DNA of 64,000 nt. It comes from Siphonodentalium dalli (taxonomy: Eukaryota > Mollusca > Scaphopoda > Gadilida > Siphonodentaliidae). This document shows, piece after piece, positions 55,301 to 58,300 of the stretch. Positions within the stretch are counted from its first letter, which is position 1. Each line of letters begins with the position of its first letter. Where the stretch lies: contig CP136069.1 of NCBI GenBank assembly GCA_032622095.1, positions 45,606,194 through 45,670,193 of the forward strand, written 5' to 3'. The notes below the pieces were generated by a model that saw nothing but the letters and a program-made list of their open reading frames with translations, did not search any database and was not told the origin of the DNA. The position numbers and the translations under genes were made by a program.

Positions 55301-58300
55301 TTTTCAAGTTAACCACTAGACTACTCCCCTGCTATTGTTTTTGAAAAATTATTCATATATACAAGAGGTACACATCGGAGATGGTGTGGTAAAATTGTAG
55401 AAATTTTGCTTTAGTAGAAGCTATGAACCAAATTTGGTCATAACTGGATAACACTTGTTGAAGTTATTGCGCTTACTATATTAAATGGACATCTGGAAAA
55501 AAATTAAGATGCTCAACACCTGAAACTTAATTTAATCAGGACTGGTTTTAGATCTAATTAAAAATAATAATGAGAATAATTAGAATTACCGGTATGTTGT
55601 TGTTGTGATCATTGAAGGGAAAGTACTTATTGCAGCTATCAGTGAATTCTCGTTAAGCTTATTAACTTGATTCTCTCATTTATTCATTAGTAGTCATGTT
55701 GGGCTGATAAGTTCAACAAACATCCTTATGCAGTTTATTGTGCTTGTTATCAGAATATATTTACACACTAAGTGTTGTCATCACTAAATCCAGCATTCTG
55801 ATTGGTCGGCGCCCACGTGGCTAGTTGCAGTTATTTCTCGGTGAATGCGCAACGCCTCATAACACCAAGCTAATAACACCATCAATACGTCATTAGGTTT
55901 GGAAAGACGAACGCGTAATGTTTTGGGCGCATTTGGACTCGCGCAGGATTGACTTAATACATCATCGGGTTTCAATATGAAGATAAATTGTTCCTATTAA
56001 CTTTTGCCAAGGGTGCTATTGGGTATTTTGGGCTGATCTTGTCACGATACACTTTTCGATTTAAATATATTTACAAAAGTGGCTTTCTCGCTAAATGTAT
56101 ATAAATATAAGGATTAACTGTCATGTGGACTATTTTTATGGAGATGTAACGGTGAGGTAAGTGGTCATAACTTGTATGTAAAACCCTTCGGGTTTTACAC
56201 AAGTTATGTCCACTTACCTCACCGTTACATCTCCATAAAAACAGTCCACATGACAGTTAATCCTTATGTGAATAACGATGAAAACGACATTGAAGTGGGC
56301 TGTCTAATTCACATTCAAGGATGGAAATAGTGTGTCTGACATTTGCAGAATAAGGTCCCCACAGGGTGAATTTAGTGATATTATCCTGCATGACAGGCTA
56401 GCATCACGAAATTCACCATCTGGGGATCTCATTCTGCTTAGTCCTCAACTGCTATGGGAGACCTAAGATCAGATTGAAGTTCACCAGTTGAAGATGGTGA
56501 TGTTCACCCATGAGTCACCTCAATTATGCATTTTATCTTCAGCAAATTAGGGTATATAGAAACTCAACAGAAGGGAAAAATAACTAAAAACAATGTTAGT
56601 TTGAGACTATAGATGCTTTCCAGACGATGAGGCTTAAGCAGACTGAGGTCCCCAGAGGGTAAATTTGGTGATGCTAGCCTGCTGTGTGGGGAAGCATCAC
56701 TAAATTCACAACTAAACATGATGTCACTACCCAATCCAAATATCATTCCACATGAATGACGCAAACTATTAAATTAATATGAATGCAAAACATTGATGGT
56801 TATTTGTTATATCGGGGGATGTTAATACTAATACTAAAATGTTAAAAACATGGAACATTGCAACTACATGTAAAGCGTGGGAACACAGGGTAATAAGACA
56901 CCATATTACATGTGAACAGTGTTGAAAACAAGCTTGATTACAGTGTGTCTGTCATTTGCAGAATGAGGTCCCCAGAGGGTGAGTTTAGTGACGCTATCCT
57001 GCACGGCGGGCTGGCATCATCAAGTTCATCCTCTGGGAACCTCATTCAGCTTAGGCCTCATCTGCTAAGGCAGACGTTGGGTCAGGTTGAAGTTCCACAG
57101 TCAAAGTTGATGTTCACCCATTAGTCTCCTTGATTATGCATTTCATCTTCTGCAAATGAGGGGATATAGAAACTTCCCAGAAGGGAAAAATTAACCAAAA
57201 ACAATGAAAACATTGTCAATCTTACAATATAGATACTTCCCAGAAGATGAGGCCTAAGCAGAATGAGGCTGTGTGGGATAGTGTCACTAAATTCACCCTC
57301 TGGGGACCTCATTCTGCAAACGACAGACACACTATAATCAGGCTTGTTTGAAAGGGTTAAAATTAAGAGGATACCTGAGCTCTCCTCAGTTTATTTTCGG
57401 AATCTCTCAGTATCCCCTGCAATCGTCGCATCTCATCCTGGATACGCTTCTTCTCATTTAGTGCTTTTTGTCTCTCGTCTTCTCTCTGGAAAAACAAGTA
57501 TTTTATTAGGGAGGTTCAAATTGAAAAACCTTCTAATTTTGCATCTCGAGCATAACAGATTATAAAACTCTGTGTCCGAGGCAGGAAAATATTATCCAGT
57601 ACATGGGACAGCTATGTTCTATTTCCAAACATAGTCCGAGCAACATAACACAGGGATTTTGTTAGCTGTCAATGAGACACGAAAAATGCGATATTAAAGT
57701 CAGCAATAAATTAGGACACTATGCATGAGTAACATGTCTATCTCCTTCTTGCATAGTGAACACTCTTCTTTATACTTATTTCTTTTTTCACAGCTCTTAT
57801 CCTTCATAATTTCCCCCCCCCCCCCCAAATGTGATTAAAAATGAATTTTCCAGCAGACGTTTTCACAAAGGAAACGTGTTAAACTGCCCTTTTGTTTGAG
57901 ACTGTGCAAGCCGGCACGTGACCACATACACGGATGACATTTTGCGGAGGTGCGAAATCTGGAATGTTATTTATAGTTATGGATATCAATGGATATCATG
58001 ACATGGCGACTTCCGAGTTTTTTTATTGAGATTTCCAATAAATTGACCCATTTTATGTGGAATTTAAGGACTTTTTAAGGAGAGTGGTTGAATTTTTAAG
58101 TACTTTTAAAGGAAGATATCTATTTAAGCACCCTGTTCTAATCCTCCCAATTTGTGGAAACTTATTTTATTAAAATGGACACAGTTGATCAAAAGATTAT
58201 GTTCTAATCCTCCCAATTTGTGGAAACTTATTTTGTTTAAATGGACATAGTTGATCAAAAGTTTACCTTCATTTTTTCTTCTTTCATTTGCTCTTCTTTC

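Noticed and set aside
27391-57330. Recurring 60-90 codon frames containing SPEGEFSDA..SPSGDLIL as a protein family
   Set aside because: They are the hairpin arms of the twin-hairpin MITE read in one frame; the same peptide appears on both strands of each palindrome and frames break at random.
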